From NCBI RefSeq assembly GCF_026391055.1, contig NZ_JAPLET010000015.1, positions 434,001 through 498,000 on the forward strand: a stretch of DNA of 64,000 bases. Direction: 5' to 3'. The position numbers were made by a program, and so were the translations under genes. The stretch's first letter is position 1, and each line of letters starts with the position of its first letter. The DNA is from Spirosoma sp. (GTDB taxonomy: Bacteria; Bacteroidota; Bacteroidia; Cytophagales; Spirosomataceae). The notes under the pieces were generated by a model. That model was given only the letters and a program-made list of their open reading frames with translations. It did not search any database and was not told the DNA's origin. Below are positions 42,219 through 50,727 of the stretch, piece after piece.

Positions 42219-43721
42219 TTAGTTATGTTTCTGTGCCAACCGATTCAAATGCCCGGCCGCATTTTTATTATTGGGGTTCAAGGCCAGCGAGCGCGTGTAA
42301 TTTTTGACCGCCAGCTCCGAATTGCCCAGCCGCTCGTAGCTTTCGGCCAGACTGTCGTAGACGTTCCAGCTTTCGGGATAGAGGTTCACATTGAGTTTGA
42401 AAAGCTCAAAGGCTTCTCTCGTCTGACCGCTGCTCATCAGGCGGTAGGCCCAATCGTTCAGTTCACCTTCGTTCGGCTTAAGGTTACGCTTTTGCAATTC
42501 ATTCGCCACCGGAATGGCTTGCTCAAAACCGCGTTTTTGCAGCTGTAGCCGAAGGCTGGTTATCGGGTCCGATGCCGGAATGTCTGGATTATAATACCCC
42601 GCAATTTCTTCAAGAAAATTCTCCGGAGAGCTTCCTCCCAAATTGGTCAATACAATAACGGCCAGATCATCGTCGGGATAGACCAGAAAGGCGGAACGAG
42701 CGCCCCCTGACATACCCACGGCCTTGTGTTTGGGCCGGAATTTAGTCAGTCCCCAACCCAGCGCCCATTGTGTGGGTAAACCGTTGCTATACAAACCGGG
42801 CGACCAAAGCGTGTTGAGAGCCACTTTCGTCTTTAACAGTTTACCCTGCTGTAATGCAATAATCCAACTGGCCATGTCTTCGGCGGTGCTGTTCAGGCCC
42901 GACCCTGTTCGCTGAAAGCCCGGAAATTCAGTATAGGTACCCGTCAATCTGGCTGCATTCAGCTTTTTGCCATCGTAGCTATTTTTAAACGTGTAGGTCG
43001 GGGCAAAATGAGGAATGATGTCGCGGGAATCGCCAAAGAGCGTACTGGACATACCGGCTGGTTGAAACTGCTGCTCGCTGAATACCTGAGCAAATGGTTT
43101 CCCGCTAAACTTATCAATGACCAGCCCCAACAACACATAATTGGTTTGATTGTAGCTAAACTGTTCGCCGGTCCGGAACTCCATAGGCATGGCCTTTACT
43201 TTCTCCCAGGCAGCTGCTTCGGTACCCAAAGCCGCCAGGCCATGGGTGAATGGACTAAATACGCGCAGAATATCGGGTATGCCCGAAACGTGGGTAAGTA
43301 ACTGGGTTATCGTTACTGGCTGCCAGTCGGCAGGAAGGCCATCCACGTATCGGGAAATTGGAGCTGAGAGATCGACTTTGCCCGCTTCAACCAATTGCAT
43401 AATGGCCACACCTGTAAACGCTTTTGTGCAGGAATTAATGGCGAAAACGCTTTTGTTGGTTACTGGGACTGAATCCTGTAAGTTCGCAAATCCATAGGAT
43501 TGGCTGAACACCAGATGCCCACGCTGTACAACAGCCACCTGCATGCCCGGAATGCCAAGCTGGCTCATCTGACCACGCAAAAATTTGTCGAGCGCATCTG
43601 CCGATTTTTGCGTGGCCACAAAGGACGCAACTGGTGCAGGGCGGCTCTGCCCAAAGCTGAACGTAAACGTGACTACTAATACTAACAAGCAGGTAGTCAG
43701 CCTAAATGGATTCATAGCCAT
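42219..43721 (-). CDS. Serine hydrolase, S12 family, with TPR tail (c)
   Basis: About 500 residues. The start is the ATG at 43721 or 43715 (MNPFRLTTCLLVLVVTFTF signal peptide), and the longer frame overlaps the upstream gene with atypical residues. Motif 1 is SCTK, motif 2 is YNQ (FSYNQTNYVLLG), and the motif-3 His is replaced (GMSGGARSAF). The C-terminal TPR region (about 410-500) shares WNVYDSLAESYERLGN with homolog (b), so the two arose by duplication. It starts 5 bp after the DUF4097 gene's stop, which indicates the same operon. Confidence 0.88.
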   Translation of the reverse strand: MAMNPFRLTTCLLVLVVTFTFSFGQSRPAPVASFVATQKSADALDKFLRGQMSQLGIPGMQVAVVQRGHLVFSQSYGFANLQDSVPVTNKSVFAINSCTKAFTGVAIMQLVEAGKVDLSAPISRYVDGLPADWQPVTITQLLTHVSGIPDILRVFSPFTHGLAALGTEAAAWEKVKAMPMEFRTGEQFSYNQTNYVLLGLVIDKFSGKPFAQVFSEQQFQPAGMSSTLFGDSRDIIPHFAPTYTFKNSYDGKKLNAARLTGTYTEFPGFQRTGSGLNSTAEDMASWIIALQQGKLLKTKVALNTLWSPGLYSNGLPTQWALGWGLTKFRPKHKAVGMSGGARSAFLVYPDDDLAVIVLTNLGGSSPENFLEEIAGYYNPDIPASDPITSLRLQLQKRGFEQAIPVANELQKRNLKPNEGELNDWAYRLMSSGQTREAFELFKLNVNLYPESWNVYDSLAESYERLGNSELAVKNYTRSLALNPNNKNAAGHLNRLAQKHN

Positions 43722-43726
43722 GCTGA

Positions 43727-44659
43727 TTACTTCGCCTTGCGGATATAGATATTTCCGTTCATGTTCTTCATCATGACTTCTGGGCCACCCCCGTTGATCT
43801 TGCCGTACACCCAATCTTCTATTTTCACCTGATACATTCCTGACTGATTGGTACGGCTTACCTTGGGCTGGTTTTTATCGACGTCGATATCAAAGTCGCT
43901 GTAAATATCACCCCGGTCGGATTTGAGTTTGCTGTTCGCTTTCACGCTGGCCGGAAAGGTTACGTCGACATTACCGTTCAGTGTCGAAAAGGCCATTGGC
44001 GTATCCGAATCAATAGATTTGAAAGTAGCGATCAGGTTGCCATTTACCGTATTGGCTACCGCCGATCCCGCAACATTGGTCAGGTGAATGTACCCGTTTA
44101 CATTCGTCGCTTCCAGCGTTCCGCTTACGTTCTCTACCTCGATTGTGCCATTATTTATTGTACTGACCTTGAGCGAAAAGCGCTGCGGTACTTTAATCGT
44201 CAGATCGACGGTTTGCTTTATGGTGTTGGCGTGAACGTTCACCGTATTGTTTTTCTCTTCGGCACTGATATCAAGCGACATTCCCGTAACAATGCGTTTC
44301 ATGCCGTTTGAGGACTGATCCGGGCGATCATCGTCGTCGCGTCGTCCACGTTTTGAGCTGCTGGTAATGTCGATCACGACATCTTTACCGCTGTAGCCAA
44401 TGACACGAATGGAGCCATTGATCAGGCCTACTTTGAGCGAACCGGGTTTGCCAGGATCACTCAAAGGAACAACCAACTGCTCTTTTACATCATTTTGAGC
44501 GATTGATGGCTGAGCGAGACTCAGAAACAAAATGAATAATGAACAATGGATAATGGATAATGCTCTGGCGGGACCCCGATTTGTCATTGATAATTGTTCA
44601 TTATTCATTATCCATTTTAAATCAGCAGCCAGTGCAGTGGTGGATGTATGTGCGTTCAT
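43727..44659 (-). CDS. DUF4097-like secreted protein with a repeat-derived leader
   Basis: A 310-residue protein. The signal hydrophobic core (ALSIIHCSLFILFLSLA) and the preceding IMNNEQLSMTN are encoded by an AATGAATAATGAACAAT inverted repeat (44531-44609). An internal start at Met25 would still give a signal peptide. The mature part has strand repeats STINNGTIEVENV, TNVNGYIHLTNV and STLNGNVDVTF. The ATG overlaps the previous gene's TGA (TGATG), suggesting translational coupling. It is a paralog of the preceding 44659-45525 product. Both belong to the sigma/anti-sigma operon. Confidence 0.85.
   Translation of the reverse strand: MNAHTSTTALAADLKWIMNNEQLSMTNRGPARALSIIHCSLFILFLSLAQPSIAQNDVKEQLVVPLSDPGKPGSLKVGLINGSIRVIGYSGKDVVIDITSSSKRGRRDDDDRPDQSSNGMKRIVTGMSLDISAEEKNNTVNVHANTIKQTVDLTIKVPQRFSLKVSTINNGTIEVENVSGTLEATNVNGYIHLTNVAGSAVANTVNGNLIATFKSIDSDTPMAFSTLNGNVDVTFPASVKANSKLKSDRGDIYSDFDIDVDKNQPKVSRTNQSGMYQVKIEDWVYGKINGGGPEVMMKNMNGNIYIRKAK
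44531..44609. repeat. Inverted repeat inside the signal-peptide coding region
   Basis: AATGAATAATGAACAAT (44531-44547) is perfectly complemented at 44593-44609, with further ATAATGGATAAT copies in the 45-nt loop. The composition (low GC) is unlike the surrounding gene. It encodes residues about 17-43 of the DUF4097-like protein. Confidence 0.8.
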
Positions 44660-45525
44660 CAGGATTGTTTTTTAATGTAAATGCTTCCGTTAAATGTTTC
44701 AAACTTGAAGGTCTTACCGCCTTTTCCGATGCGAATGGCGGTGTTTTTGTTGATCTTGTAGACGGTACCTGTGCCAGTTTGCTGGGTTGTTTTTGTCGCC
44801 TGTACCGGCAATACTTCGGCGTTGGGGAAGTCGGTGAAGAACTTGCCCTGGAAAGTTTTGAATTGCAGATCAGCCGATAGGCTGGCCGGGTAACTCACGT
44901 TGATATCGCCATTGAGCGTATAATACGACGAGTTTTCGGGCGGGTTGGCTACATAATCGACGTCCAGGTTACCATTGATGGTGTGGGCGTCGGTAGTGCC
45001 TTTCACGTTCGTCAGGCTAATAGCCCCGTTCACATTACGTGCCTTTAGCGTACCGTCTACATCTTTCACCGACACGTTGCCCCGATTGACGGTCGACACA
45101 ACCAGATTCATCCGGTTAGGGACTCTCACGGTGAAGTTGAGGGTGAAATCATAGTCGTTATCCCTGTTTCGATCATTGTCTCGGTTCCAGTTGTGTCGGG
45201 GTCGCGAATCGAAAGGGGCAGCGATGTAAGCGATGACGCTATCGCCCTGCTGTTCCAGCCTGAGCTGAAATTCCTTTTTGCCAAACTCCAGACCCTGGTT
45301 GCTTTTGGCCGCAATGGACTTGTCGATTTCCAGCACCACCTTGTCGCCCGAATACCCTTCGACTTTAATAAAGCCGTTGACGTTGTAGATGGCCAGTACA
45401 GTGCCGGCGGCTTTCGGCACCGTAAATTCTTTACTGATGTGCTCTTTAAATTCCTGAGCGGTGGCTGGCGATTGGGCACAAGAGAGCACCAGCCCCGCCA
45501 ATGCGGGGATTAGTAATCGTTTCAT
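44659..45525 (-). CDS. DUF4097-like secreted protein
   Basis: A 288-residue protein with a possible lipoprotein signal (LIPALAGLVLSCAQSPATAQ; either lipobox Cys16 or type I cleavage at TAQ). The strand repeats are STVNRGNVSVKDV, RNVNGAISLTNV, HTINGNLDVDY and YTLNGDINVSYP. These are the same ladder as in the next gene, which starts on the last base of this stop codon. Products like these often follow ECF sigma/anti-sigma pairs in Bacteroidota, which fits the arrangement here. The molecular role is unknown. Confidence 0.85.
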   Translation of the reverse strand: MKRLLIPALAGLVLSCAQSPATAQEFKEHISKEFTVPKAAGTVLAIYNVNGFIKVEGYSGDKVVLEIDKSIAAKSNQGLEFGKKEFQLRLEQQGDSVIAYIAAPFDSRPRHNWNRDNDRNRDNDYDFTLNFTVRVPNRMNLVVSTVNRGNVSVKDVDGTLKARNVNGAISLTNVKGTTDAHTINGNLDVDYVANPPENSSYYTLNGDINVSYPASLSADLQFKTFQGKFFTDFPNAEVLPVQATKTTQQTGTGTVYKINKNTAIRIGKGGKTFKFETFNGSIYIKKQS

Positions 45526-45550
45526 ATAGCGAAAAGGTGAAAGAGTGAAA

Positions 45551-45615
45551 GAACCGAAGAGTGAAAGAGATCAGAAACGAGGTTGGGTAGCTGAGGCTCT
45601 TTCGCTCTTCGGTTC
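45551..45615. repeat. Inverted repeat of GAAAGAG type between anti-sigma and DUF4097 genes
   Basis: The 19-nt arms 45551-45569 and 45597-45615 pair with one mismatch; the right arm overlaps the stop of the anti-sigma gene. Direct GTGAAAGAG copies precede it. Similar GAAAGAGTGAAAGAG runs occur near 18545-18568. Confidence 0.65.
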
Positions 45616-46453
45616 ATGATAAGTCTTTAATGCTTTGTGCGATTTTACCCTTGACCAAGTGGTTCAGGTTATCGTCGTGAAGCAACTGTTTGAGGGGTTT
45701 GATCGATCGTTTCTCCTGCAGCTTCACCATCACATCGGCCAGTGCCGACTGCACCAGTGGTGACTCCTGCCGGGTGATCGACTGGACCAGCCCTTCGCGT
45801 ACCGCTGCCTTATCGGCTAGTTTAGCCAGCGCTTCCAGTGTAACCAGCCGCACATTGACGTTGTCGTCGTTGTTAAGGGTTGTCAATAGAGCCTCAACAA
45901 CTTTATCATCTACGCTGTTAATCTCTTCGGTATAACTCACTGCCCGGAGCCGTTCCGAAGCCGATGGATTTTCCAATAGTGAGAGCATCATCATCTGGCG
46001 CATGTCCTGCACCTGATTCGAGAGCGTATCGATCTGCTGCTGCTGGAGGGCCACGGTCGTTGTGCCGGGGTTATGAAACAAGTATCCGGCCGCTATGCCA
46101 ATACTCAATAGAATAACGCTATAAGCCAGTTGAAAAGCGGGTTTTGGCGTCCAGAGTGACCGTAGTTTCGTCAGCAGTCCCTCAAATACACCTTCGTTCT
46201 GCGTCTGTACGGTATCCTTATACGTATTGAGCATAGCGTGAAACCGCACGCGGGCTGTTTCGCTGGGCTCTGGTGTGGGCAAGTTGCCCATTAGTTGCCA
46301 AAGCTGGCGGCTGGATTCTGCTTCGGCCCGGCAGGTCGGGCACTGGGCCAAGTGATTTTCCAGGCTAGACCGTTCCGTATCAGGCAACTGATTGCTTAAC
46401 CAGTCGGTTAGCTGCTCGCTGGTCTGTTCACAGTTTAGAGGCTGTCCGTTCAT
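45614..46453 (-). CDS. Anti-sigma factor with HEAT-like repeats
   Basis: A 279-residue protein. The N-terminal zinc-finger anti-sigma domain has the HxxxCxxC signature (HLAQCPTC), and a membrane helix lies at about 110-128 (LAYSVILLSIGIAAGYLF). The C-terminal part (about 170-275) consists of helical HEAT-like repeats (VVEALLTTLNNDDNVNVRLV, IKPLKQLLHDDNLNHLV), presumably periplasmic. The start codon overlaps the sigma gene by 26 bp, so the two are translationally linked. It probably holds the sigma factor at the inner membrane until an envelope signal arrives. Confidence 0.85.
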   Translation of the reverse strand: MNGQPLNCEQTSEQLTDWLSNQLPDTERSSLENHLAQCPTCRAEAESSRQLWQLMGNLPTPEPSETARVRFHAMLNTYKDTVQTQNEGVFEGLLTKLRSLWTPKPAFQLAYSVILLSIGIAAGYLFHNPGTTTVALQQQQIDTLSNQVQDMRQMMMLSLLENPSASERLRAVSYTEEINSVDDKVVEALLTTLNNDDNVNVRLVTLEALAKLADKAAVREGLVQSITRQESPLVQSALADVMVKLQEKRSIKPLKQLLHDDNLNHLVKGKIAQSIKDLS

Positions 46454-47000
46454 GGTTATTCATCTGGTAAATTTTCTTTAATTCGTTCATGGCGCGGTGC
46501 ACGCGTACTTTCACCGCACCCTCCGTTGTGTTCAGCACTTGGGCAATCTCATCGTATTTCAGCTCCTGAAAGCGGCTCAATACCAGCACTTCCCGATGTT
46601 CGGCACTTAACTTCGCCATAGCATGATGAAGTGTATCCGTTTCCTGTTGTTTCAGAAGTCGCTCATCGGCGGCTGGTCCACCGCCAATCCGGTCGGCTAA
46701 TTCGGCAAGGTCGTACTGATGCGCCGACCGCTTGTTTTGTTTGCTATGATCCACTAGTACATTCCGCGCCAGATGGTACATCCAGCTTCGGAACTCGCCC
46801 TCGCCAGTGAAGGTGTGGCGGTACTTGAGCATCCGGTAAAACACGTTCTGAAGCATATCTTCGCTGGCTTCCCGCTGGCCCGTCATGTGAAACAGGAAGC
46901 CGAACAGAGGCCGATGATACCGCTCGAAGAGCAGGCCCATCGTATCCATATTGCCTGCTTTTACCTGCAGCATGAGCGCGTTATCTGTTAGAGCGTTCAA
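46428..47000 (-). CDS. ECF-type RNA polymerase sigma factor
   Basis: About 190 residues from a TTG at 47000; the ATG at 46973 is also possible. The frame extends to 47129, but that part runs through a terminator and lacks sigma-like sequence. Region 2 is seen as LLFERYHRPLFGFLFHMTG and FRSWMYHLARNVLVDHSKQ, and region 4 as REVLVLSRFQELKYDEIAQ and GAVKVRVHRAM. It heads an operon with its anti-sigma factor, two DUF4097-like proteins and two serine hydrolases. It probably controls its own operon. Confidence 0.85.
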   Translation of the reverse strand: MNALTDNALMLQVKAGNMDTMGLLFERYHRPLFGFLFHMTGQREASEDMLQNVFYRMLKYRHTFTGEGEFRSWMYHLARNVLVDHSKQNKRSAHQYDLAELADRIGGGPAADERLLKQQETDTLHHAMAKLSAEHREVLVLSRFQELKYDEIAQVLNTTEGAVKVRVHRAMNELKKIYQMNNHERTASKL

Positions 47001-47103
47001 CCGTTGAAAGAGTGTGTCTGGTGGATTTTGGACTGGAAACCGCGTGAATTCGGGAAGGTTACAGAGAAAGTAAAAAAAATGTTGCTGGTGACCACCAGCA
47101 AAA

Positions 47104-47123
47104 AGGCCGCCCACGGGCGGCCT
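47104..47123 (-). terminator. Intrinsic terminator after the 191-residue protein gene
   Basis: AGGCCGCCC (47104-47112) and GGGCGGCCT (47115-47123) form a perfect 9-bp stem; on the minus strand TTTT follows. It separates the 47178-47753 gene from the sigma operon. Confidence 0.85.
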
Positions 47124-47177
47124 GTGCAAAAAAGGAAGGTATTGTGAAAAGAAATCAATGGGATAGTGGAGGCTCGC

Positions 47178-47753
47178 TTACTGATTGCCCGTTTTAATAC
47201 CAAAACTACGTTCAGTATCTCTGATGATGGCCTGTTTCTCGCGCTCGCTTTTGCCAACCACATTTGCCGTCCGCTCGATCACCAGCTCTTCGCCATCTTT
47301 TTGAAACGTGTACTGCATCCAGAGCCGCCCGTTTTCTTTGTCTTCTTTAACCAGTACCGATGACGGCGCTACATCACTCGGCGACAGTGACGACGATGCG
47401 TGGGCTTCCAGACGAACCGACTGAACGTTGGGATCGGACGTATAAACGATAGATTCTTCCTCTTTTTTCCGGTGCCAGCTACTGCGACTTGGTTCCGCTG
47501 CTACCGTTAGCGAGCCATCCGAAGAAGCCCGGTCGAGGGAGTCGATGATGTGATTTTCGAGCGCTTTCACCGCTTTGTCGTCCATATTCGTTACATCGAA
47601 TGACCGACGGTAATGAATGGAGCGCTCAGTCTGTTCAATGTCGACGCGAATGCGAAGCTGCCGACCATCGGTCGTAACGTATTTGCTGGACGACCGTTGT
47701 GCTAACGCGCTGAAACCAACCGTAAGCAGTAACAGGATAAGTAGCGTTTTCAT
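47178..47753 (-). CDS. Secreted protein of unknown family (paralog of 56682-57302)
   Basis: A 191-residue protein with a signal peptide (LLILLLLTVGFSALAQ). It shares with the 206-residue protein at 56682 a DGRQLRIRVDI-like strand, RRSFDVTNMDDKAVKALENH, and a C-terminal LWMQYTFQKDGEELVIERT segment ending in a conserved QAIIRDTERSFGI. Thus the family has a beta-rich periplasmic core with a short helical tail. I do not recognise a named domain. A sigma-54-like promoter with paired operators lies upstream, as for the permeases, which puts it in the same regulon. Confidence 0.75.
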   Translation of the reverse strand: MKTLLILLLLTVGFSALAQRSSSKYVTTDGRQLRIRVDIEQTERSIHYRRSFDVTNMDDKAVKALENHIIDSLDRASSDGSLTVAAEPSRSSWHRKKEEESIVYTSDPNVQSVRLEAHASSSLSPSDVAPSSVLVKEDKENGRLWMQYTFQKDGEELVIERTANVVGKSEREKQAIIRDTERSFGIKTGNQ

Positions 47754-47799
47754 AAAATCGGCAAAAAAGAGAGAAGATTAGGTAAGTATATCTGCTCTA

Positions 47800-47814
47800 T
47801 CCATCATCATGCCA
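47800..47814 (-). promoter_or_regulatory. Sigma-54-like promoter of the 191-residue protein gene
   Basis: The minus strand reads TGGCATG-ATGA-TGGA. The -24 GG and the -12 G are in phase; the -12 element is weaker than at the other loci. Confidence 0.5.
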
Positions 47815-47866
47815 GCTATGTATTTGTCTGGTTATTAACTATTTATTGGTTGGTGTGTCTGTGTTA

Positions 47867-47903
47867 TGTCCGCTATCGGACAAATTCTGTACGACAGCGG
47901 ACA
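47867..47903 (-). promoter_or_regulatory. Paired TGTCCG-N4-CGGACA operators
   Basis: The proximal site 47867-47882 is perfect (TGTCCG-CTAT-CGGACA), centred 62.5 bp from the -24 GG. The distal site 47888-47903 (TGTACG-ACAG-CGGACA) is exactly 21 bp further. Confidence 0.75.
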
Positions 47904-47912
47904 GGATTCATT

Positions 47913-50357
47913 CTAATCCGATCGCAGTGATTTTACCGGGTTCATCAGGGCGGCTTTTACGCTTTGGAAACTCACTGTCAGCAACGCAATGCCAATGGCC
48001 AGAAATCCCGCCAGCGCGAAGACCCACCAGTTGATGCCAACTTTATATTCAAAATTTTGCAGCCACTGGTTCATGCCATACCAGGCCAAAGGTGAGGCAA
48101 TGACGATGGAGATCAGCACCAGTTTCAGGAAATCTTTCGAGAGCAGCGTAACGATACTAGTGACCGAAGCTCCCAGCACTTTCCGAACGCCAATCTCTTT
48201 GGTGCGCTGTTCCGTCATGAACGTAGCCAGCCCGAACAGCCCCAGACAGGCAATGAAAATGGCCAGGGCCGATGCTATTGTAAACACCTGTCCGTATTGC
48301 TGTTCGGACTGGTACTGCTTATTGTAGTTCTCATCGGCAAAGTAAAATTCGAACGGGTTGCCCGGAAAACTGGCTTTGTACAGGCGTTCCAGCTCGGCGA
48401 GTTTATCGGCTATGTGCCCGACGGTGGTGAGCTGAATGGTCATATCGCTGAGCGACCGGCGGGGCATAAAAATAACCGGGTCGATGGCGCGTTGTAAGCC
48501 CTGGTGATTGTAGTCTTTGACAACGCCCACAATTTCGTAAAGCTGGCCCCAGTTGATGAATTTGCCGGGCGCGTCGGCGCTGGAAGCAAAGCCCAACTGG
48601 CGGGCGGCCGTTTCGTTGATCATCAGTTTGGCGCTTTTCTCCCAGCCTAATTCGGCTTCGCGGACGGTAAAGTTGCGACCGGCTGCCAGACCAATTTCGT
48701 ATGTTTTTAAAAACCGGTCGTCGATGATTCCCATTGAGAACGATTTCTTTTCATCGCCGGGTCGTGGGTTTTGTTTCGTAATACCCACCGCCGAGAAGTT
48801 GTAGAAATTCCCCGGTACAATGCCCGTTTGGCTTAGGTTTTTTACGTAAGGGAGTTGCATCAGCTGGTTTTCCAGCAGAACGGCACGGGGCGCAAATGGG
48901 CCTTCGCCAATTTCAGGCCTTTTAATCACGACTCGTTGCGTTAGCTTCATGCCCAGCTCTTTGTCCTGCATATACTGTAACTGCCGGTACAGCACAATGG
49001 TGGCAATAACGAGAGCCACCGACGCGCTAAATTGAGCCACCACCAGCGTTTTTCGCAGCCAGCCGCCCTTGCCCGCCTGATAAGCGCCCTTGAGCGTCTG
49101 TATGGGTTTAAAGGATGTCAGGGCAAAGGCTACGTAGCCGCCGGAGGCCAGCGCACCCACAATGAGCAGAGCCAGTCCGGCTATCCAGACGCCATCGGTG
49201 TTCAGCACCGCCAGCGAAAGATCCCGGCCAACAAACTCGTTGAACGCGCGCTGCAACGAAAGAACCAGCGTAACCGCCAGCCCGAAACCAATGATATTCA
49301 GCAGCAATGATTCACCCAGAAACTGCCCGATCAACTGCTTCGGACCTGCACCGATTACTTTCCGAACGCCCACTTCTTTAGCCCGTTTGAGAGCACCAGC
49401 GGTCGAGAGATTGATGTAGTTGAACCAGGCGATCAGCAGAATCAGTCCGGCAATACCGCTCAGCAGATACATGAACCCAAGGCTGCCGCTGGTTTGGAAG
49501 CGGTCGCTCAGGGAGGCTGCCAGGTGCAGGTTAGTGGCGGGTTGCAGCATAAACACGGTTTCGCTTTCGGGCTGTACTTTTTTGTTGTACACATTGAGTT
49601 TAGCGGCCAATACCTCGACGGTTTCGGCTTGGGCTTCGCCGGTTAATTTCAGAAACGTAGTCAGATAATTACCATCAAAACCATCGAGCCGTGCCCAGTC
49701 GTTGCCATTGAGGTTGGCTGGGTTAGCCAGTGTTTGAAGCGCAAACACCGCATCGAAAATCAGGTCTGAGTTTTGAGGCATGTCGGCATACACCGCCGTG
49801 ACCGTGTACATCGTTTTTCCGAATTGGTTATTCAGCATAAACTGCTGTCCAAGTGGCTGTTTGGTACCGAAATATTTCCGGGCCTGCGAGGCCGAGAGGG
49901 CAACTGTATTAGGCTGTACCAGCGCGGCAGAGGCATCGCCCTGCACGATCGGAAAGGTAAAGAGAGTGAAAAAGTTGGCATCGGCATAGGCCAGCCTGCT
50001 TTCACGGAACGACTGGGGCGATTTCTCCGACTTGCCATCCGAAAAACTCACGATTCCATTGGCCGAGTGTTCGCCAATGCGGCAGAACTCTTTTACTTCC
50101 GGAAATTCCCGTTTAGTAAGTGGGCCTATTGCCGGAGCCATATCCGACCAAATGTCGCCTTCTTTTGTTTGCGTGAGCATTCGGTAGAGCGTCGGCAGGT
50201 TTTTATGAAATGTATTCACGGAGCGCTCGTAGGCGACGTATTCCAGAATAAACGCAAACGTGGCAATGCCAAGTGCAAGCCCGGCCATGTTGATGAGCGA
50301 GAACGCCCGGTTTTTTCGAAGCGTACGCAGAGCAATTGTTAGGTAGTTAAGAAACAT
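47913..50357 (-). CDS. Large FtsX-type ABC permease 4
   Basis: 814 residues, two-FtsX layout. The N-terminal helix is SLINMAGLALGIATFAFILE. Half-signatures are RAKEVGVRKVIGAGPKQL and TKEIGVRKVLGASVTSI, and the tail is NPVKSLRSD. The last about 150 residues are very close to those of permease 5, so these two are recent paralogs or have exchanged sequence. It is the only gene between its sigma-54-like promoter (50409) and the downstream operator region at 47867, so it appears monocistronic. Confidence 0.92.
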   Translation of the reverse strand: MFLNYLTIALRTLRKNRAFSLINMAGLALGIATFAFILEYVAYERSVNTFHKNLPTLYRMLTQTKEGDIWSDMAPAIGPLTKREFPEVKEFCRIGEHSANGIVSFSDGKSEKSPQSFRESRLAYADANFFTLFTFPIVQGDASAALVQPNTVALSASQARKYFGTKQPLGQQFMLNNQFGKTMYTVTAVYADMPQNSDLIFDAVFALQTLANPANLNGNDWARLDGFDGNYLTTFLKLTGEAQAETVEVLAAKLNVYNKKVQPESETVFMLQPATNLHLAASLSDRFQTSGSLGFMYLLSGIAGLILLIAWFNYINLSTAGALKRAKEVGVRKVIGAGPKQLIGQFLGESLLLNIIGFGLAVTLVLSLQRAFNEFVGRDLSLAVLNTDGVWIAGLALLIVGALASGGYVAFALTSFKPIQTLKGAYQAGKGGWLRKTLVVAQFSASVALVIATIVLYRQLQYMQDKELGMKLTQRVVIKRPEIGEGPFAPRAVLLENQLMQLPYVKNLSQTGIVPGNFYNFSAVGITKQNPRPGDEKKSFSMGIIDDRFLKTYEIGLAAGRNFTVREAELGWEKSAKLMINETAARQLGFASSADAPGKFINWGQLYEIVGVVKDYNHQGLQRAIDPVIFMPRRSLSDMTIQLTTVGHIADKLAELERLYKASFPGNPFEFYFADENYNKQYQSEQQYGQVFTIASALAIFIACLGLFGLATFMTEQRTKEIGVRKVLGASVTSIVTLLSKDFLKLVLISIVIASPLAWYGMNQWLQNFEYKVGINWWVFALAGFLAIGIALLTVSFQSVKAALMNPVKSLRSD

Positions 50358-50408
50358 AGGCAGGTGACACGTAAACGAATATATACCGGTGCGATCGATA
50401 GATACTGT

Positions 50409-50423
50409 TCAACTCTTGTGCCA
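50409..50423 (-). promoter_or_regulatory. Sigma-54-like promoter of permease 4
   Basis: The minus strand reads TGGCACA-AGAG-TTGA, the closest of the four to the TGGCACR-N4-TTGCW consensus. Confidence 0.7.
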
Positions 50424-50475
50424 CATCTTAAAATAGTCAATTCCAGTCAATTAAGGGATATTGGTGACTAGTTAA

Positions 50476-50512
50476 TGTCCGCAAATGGACAGGAACTGTC
50501 CGCTAATGAAGC
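50476..50512 (-). promoter_or_regulatory. Paired operators upstream of permease 4
   Basis: The proximal site 50476-50491 is TGTCCG-CAAA-TGGACA, centred 62.5 bp from the -24 GG. The distal site 50497-50512 retains one half (TGTCCG-CTAA-TGAAGC), 21 bp further. Confidence 0.7.
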
Positions 50513-50727
50513 GGTACCGACTATCAGCCGGATGGAATCGGCAAGTAAGTTGACGCTATTGATTATGAGCCGGTTACTCAAATTAAATGAGTTCAGCGAA
50601 AAGGCTAGGATACCTTTGGAAAACAGTTCCCGCTATACGATCGCTGAGAACGCAGCAGAACAACCCTTTGGTAAGGGTGCAGGAACTCGGGTATACGTTT
50701 TCACTTAATTAATCTTAACCAGGGGAA

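Larger units (their letters stand above)
50358..50727. other. 370-bp divergent regulatory region
   Basis: Lies between permease 4 (-) and the methyltransferase (+). It contains the sigma-54-like element at 50409-50423 and the operators at 50476-50512. A 77-codon plus-strand frame (50475-50708) overlaps the operators and has no recognisable features, so I do not call it. AGGGG 8 bp before the methyltransferase ATG could act as a ribosome-binding site. Confidence 0.6.

Noticed and set aside
47001-47129. N-terminal extension of the sigma factor
   Set aside because: It would be translated across the intrinsic terminator at 47104-47123 and has no sigma-like residues.
50475-50708. 77-codon plus-strand frame upstream of the methyltransferase
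   Set aside because: It overlaps the paired operators, has no domain-like sequence and is better explained as a regulatory region.
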